From CAZKNJ01 sp964554185 (GTDB taxonomy: Bacteria > 4484-113), in the NCBI GenBank assembly GCA_964554185.1, contig CAZKNJ010000046.1:1-14250 (forward strand): a DNA stretch of 14,250 nt, written 5' to 3'. A program made the translations under genes and the position numbers. The notes beneath the pieces are model-generated. The model worked only from the letters and a program-made list of their open reading frames with translations, was not told the DNA's origin and did not search any database. The stretch's first letter is position 1; each line of letters starts with the position of its first letter. Shown here in pieces: positions 12,014-14,250 of this stretch.

Positions 12014-13129
12014 ATGGCGAAATACCGTATTGCGTGGCTGCCCGGCGACGGCGTAGGCAAGGACGTGGTGGAAGCAGCCCGCATCGTGCTGGATGCGCTG
12101 AAGCTGGACGCCGAGTACATCCCCGGCGATATCGGCTGGGAGTTCTGGTGCACCGAGGGTAATCCCCTGCCCGACCGCACCAAGGAAGTGCTGCGCTCAA
12201 CCGATTGCGCGCTGTTCGGCGCCATCACCAGCAAGCCGCGCGACGAGGCGAACGAAGAACTCGCGCCGGAGCTGCAGGGCAAGGGGCTTTCTTACTTCTC
12301 GCCCATCGTGCAGATGCGCCAGGAGTTCAACCTGCACACCAACCTGCGCCCGTGCAAAGCCTATCCCGGTAATCCGCTGAACTACCGCGATGGTATTGAC
12401 CTGGTCGTCTTCCGCGAGAACACGGAGGACCTGTACGTCGGCATCGAGTGGTTCCCGATTACGGACACCGTGCGGGAGGCGCTGCTGACCCATCCTAAGA
12501 TGAAGCGATTTGCGACCACGCCCAACGATGAGATTGCGGTAAGCGTGCGCCTGAATACGGTGAAGGGCTGCGAGAGTATTGCGCGCCAGGCCTTTGAGTA
12601 TGCCCGCAAACACGCCCGCAAGCGCGTCACCATCGTGGAGAAGCCCAACGTTATCCGCGAAACCAGCGGCCTGATGGTCCGCGCGGCCCGCAAGGTGGCG
12701 AAGGACTACCCGGAGATTGCGTTTGACGAGGCGAACATTGATGCGATGTGCATGTGGCTGGTGAAGAACCCGCAGGATTACGACGTGCTAATCTCCAGCA
12801 ACATGTTCGGCGACATCATCAGCGACCTGGCGGGTCAGCTGGTCGGCGGGCTCGGCTTCGCCTGCAGCGGCAACATCGGCGACGAGTACGCCGTGTTTGA
12901 GCCGACCCACGGGAGCGCCCCGAAATACGCCGGGCAGTACAAAGTGAATCCGCTGGCGATGCTGCTGTCGGTAAAGCTGATGCTGGACTGGCTGGGCGAA
13001 CCGGAAAGCGCGGCCAAGCTGGAAAGCGCGCTGGCCGCGGTTATCGCCGAGGGCAAGGTGCGCACCTACGACATGGGCGGCAAGAACTCCACGCTGGATG
13101 TGGCGGAGGAAATCGCCCGTAAGCTCTGA
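12014..13129 (+). CDS. Isocitrate/isopropylmalate-family dehydrogenase, probable NADP-type isocitrate dehydrogenase-like (371 aa)
   Basis: Beta-decarboxylating dehydrogenase: oxidises a 2R,3S-hydroxyacid to a 2-oxoacid plus CO2, or the reverse carboxylation. Seen: LPGDGVGKDV (9-18), the substrate segment SPIVQMRQEF (96-105), NLRP (110-113), VVFRENTEDLYVGIE (131-145, R134, Y141) and EKPNVIRETSGL (209-220, K210). SSNMFGDIISDLAG (261-274) carries the metal aspartates, and THGSAPKYAGQYKVNP (298-313) lines the cofactor site. K304-Y305 matches the Lys-Tyr pair of NADP-dependent isocitrate dehydrogenase rather than the Asp-Ile of NAD enzymes. S96 and V99 lie at the same distance from R102 as Ser113 and Val116 from Arg119 in E. 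coli isocitrate dehydrogenase; homoisocitrate dehydrogenase has Arg at the V99 position. This favours isocitrate, though N115 is replaced by I98. It follows the small hydro-lyase subunit after 15 nt. Exact substrate unproven. Confidence 0.85.
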   Translation: MAKYRIAWLPGDGVGKDVVEAARIVLDALKLDAEYIPGDIGWEFWCTEGNPLPDRTKEVLRSTDCALFGAITSKPRDEANEELAPELQGKGLSYFSPIVQMRQEFNLHTNLRPCKAYPGNPLNYRDGIDLVVFRENTEDLYVGIEWFPITDTVREALLTHPKMKRFATTPNDEIAVSVRLNTVKGCESIARQAFEYARKHARKRVTIVEKPNVIRETSGLMVRAARKVAKDYPEIAFDEANIDAMCMWLVKNPQDYDVLISSNMFGDIISDLAGQLVGGLGFACSGNIGDEYAVFEPTHGSAPKYAGQYKVNPLAMLLSVKLMLDWLGEPESAAKLESALAAVIAEGKVRTYDMGGKNSTLDVAEEIARKL

Positions 13130-13138
13130 GAGGTAACC

Positions 13139-14250
13139 ATGAAAGCAATCATTCTTGGATGCGGACTCGTCGGCGGAGAGATTGTGCGCGATCTCGCGGT
13201 GGACGGCGAGTTTGAGGTAACAGCGGTGGACCTGAGTGCATCGGCGCTGGAGCCGCTTAACAGCCTGCCGCACGTGACAACATTGCAGGAGAATCTCGGA
13301 CGGCCGGAACGGGTGAGCGAGCTTGCGCGGGGGCACGACCTCGCCGTCATCGCCGTCCCCGGTTTCATGGGCCACCAGACACTGGAGGCCGCGATTGAGG
13401 CTAGCATCAACACAGTGGATATCTCGTTTGCGCCCGAGGATGCCGCACCGCTGAACGAGCTGGCGGAGAGCAAGGGCGTCGTTGCGATTGCGGACTGCGG
13501 CGTGGCGCCGGGGCTGTCGCACGCTCTGGTTGGCCGGGCGGCCTCGCAGCTGGACGAAGTGACATCCGTTTCGATGTACGTTGGTGGCCTGCCGGCGAAT
13601 CCGGAGCCGCCGTGGGAGTACAAAGCCGTGTTTTCGCCGGCGGACGTGCTGGAGGAGTACACGCGCCCCGCGCGCCTAAAGCGTGGTGGGATAGTCGTGC
13701 TGGTCGACGCGCTGTCGCAGGTGGAGGAATTGGAATTCCCCGAGGTTGGCACGCTGGAGGCCTTCGCTACCGACGGGCTACGGTCGCTGCTGAGCACGAT
13801 TGACGCGCCGGACATGGTGGAGAAGACGCTGCGCTACCCGGGGCATGCAGTGAAGATGCGCACGCTGCGGGATGCGGGGCTTTTCAGCAAGGACGCGGTG
13901 GAGGTAGGCGGCATCGCGGTGCGACCGCTGGAGGTCACGAGCCGCCTGCTCTTCCCGCAGTGGAAGCTGCGGGAAGAGGACGAAGACCTGACGGTGATGC
14001 GGGTCATTGTGCGCGGGAAGAAGGACGGAAATGAGCGGACGTTCACCTACAACCTGCTTGACCGCTACGACCGCGAGCGGCGGGTGACCTCAATGGCGCG
14101 CACCACGGGCTACGCAGCGACCGCCGCGGTGCGCCTCATCCGCGACGGCGTGTTCGCGCGCAAAGGCGTCTCCCCGCCGGAGCACTTGGGGATGGATGCG
14201 GCGTGCTTCGATGCGCTGATGGGGCATCTGGGGCGAAGGGGGATTGTGGT
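13139..14250 (+). CDS. Saccharopine dehydrogenase-family oxidoreductase, resembling lysine 6-dehydrogenase (runs off right edge)
   Basis: 370 residues visible, open at the window end; related lysine 6-dehydrogenases are about 385, so only a short tail is probably missing. Seen: an N-terminal Rossmann fold with ILGCGLVGGEIVRDL (5-19), DLAVIAVPGFMGHQT (66-80), IADCGVAPGLSHALVG (117-132), SMYVGGLPANPEPPWEY (144-160). Near the C-terminus are MRVIVRGKKDGNE, SMARTTGYAATAAVRLIRDG and KGVSPPEHLG. The last blocks follow lysine 6-dehydrogenase (lysine to allysine, NAD-dependent) closely from memory, including YVGG-x-P-x2-PEPP and MARTT-Y. Saccharopine dehydrogenases and many uncharacterised relatives share the fold. 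AGAGGT at 13129-13134 precedes the ATG, 9 nt after the dehydrogenase stop, so it belongs to the operon. Its link to the citrate-type enzymes is unclear: it could supply or use 2-oxoglutarate-linked amino acids, or act on an unknown imino acid. Confidence 0.75.
   Translation, partial: MKAIILGCGLVGGEIVRDLAVDGEFEVTAVDLSASALEPLNSLPHVTTLQENLGRPERVSELARGHDLAVIAVPGFMGHQTLEAAIEASINTVDISFAPEDAAPLNELAESKGVVAIADCGVAPGLSHALVGRAASQLDEVTSVSMYVGGLPANPEPPWEYKAVFSPADVLEEYTRPARLKRGGIVVLVDALSQVEELEFPEVGTLEAFATDGLRSLLSTIDAPDMVEKTLRYPGHAVKMRTLRDAGLFSKDAVEVGGIAVRPLEVTSRLLFPQWKLREEDEDLTVMRVIVRGKKDGNERTFTYNLLDRYDRERRVTSMARTTGYAATAAVRLIRDGVFARKGVSPPEHLGMDAACFDALMGHLGRRGIV

Noticed and set aside
1..14250. CRISPR arrays, tRNA or rRNA genes, insertion sequences, phage or defence genes
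   Set aside because: Reading both strands showed no regularly spaced repeats, no transposase or integrase motifs and no RNA-gene signatures; nearly all sequence is accounted for by metabolic and housekeeping genes.

Overview
The window is GC-rich, densely packed bacterial DNA with short intergenic gaps and many stop/start overlaps. No rRNA, tRNA, mobile element, CRISPR array or phage gene was seen. The housekeeping genes (dCTP deaminase, RmuC, MEP-pathway IspG, SppA peptidase) are bacterial. The sequence alone does not fix the phylum. The unusual SucC-type synthetase, the citrate-synthase-like lyase and the many weakly conserved secreted proteins would suit a little-studied lineage such as Armatimonadota or Chloroflexota, but that is a guess.

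Left part (1-1555, minus strand): rmuC, then a 29-residue membrane microprotein with its own apparent promoter and ribosome binding site, then the first half of dcd, which runs off the left edge. Divergent from rmuC (1606-4615, plus strand) is a three-gene overlapping set: ispG, a family 2 glycosyltransferase and a secreted protein with a duplicated domain. It abuts, stop to stop, a convergent secreted orphan (4616-5338, minus), upstream of which lies sppA (5426-6391, minus).

Right part (6491-14250, plus strand): an apparent operon of at least eight genes, joined by 1-8 nt overlaps or gaps of 15 nt or less. In order they are: a SucC-type ATP-grasp acyl-CoA synthetase subunit with an extra C-terminal eight-cysteine ferredoxin domain; its SucD-type partner; a short citrate-synthase-like protein resembling citryl-CoA lyase; an HD-domain hydrolase; large and small subunits of a LeuCD-type aconitase-family hydro-lyase; an isocitrate/isopropylmalate dehydrogenase-family enzyme; and a protein resembling lysine 6-dehydrogenase/saccharopine dehydrogenase that runs off the right edge. 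Read together, the first enzymes can connect oxaloacetate plus acetyl-CoA, citryl-CoA, citrate, isocitrate and 2-oxoglutarate. This would be a two-step (synthetase plus lyase) citrate cleavage or synthesis branch in one operon, with a fused Fe-S domain and an HD protein that the textbook pathway does not contain. Substrates are inferred, not shown. A homologous pathway on homocitrate or another 2-alkylmalate is the main alternative.

Five predicted transcription starts share a -10-like box of form G[C/G]TA[T/G]AAT without a clear -35 box. The one before ispG lies so close to the GTG start that the message may be leaderless.
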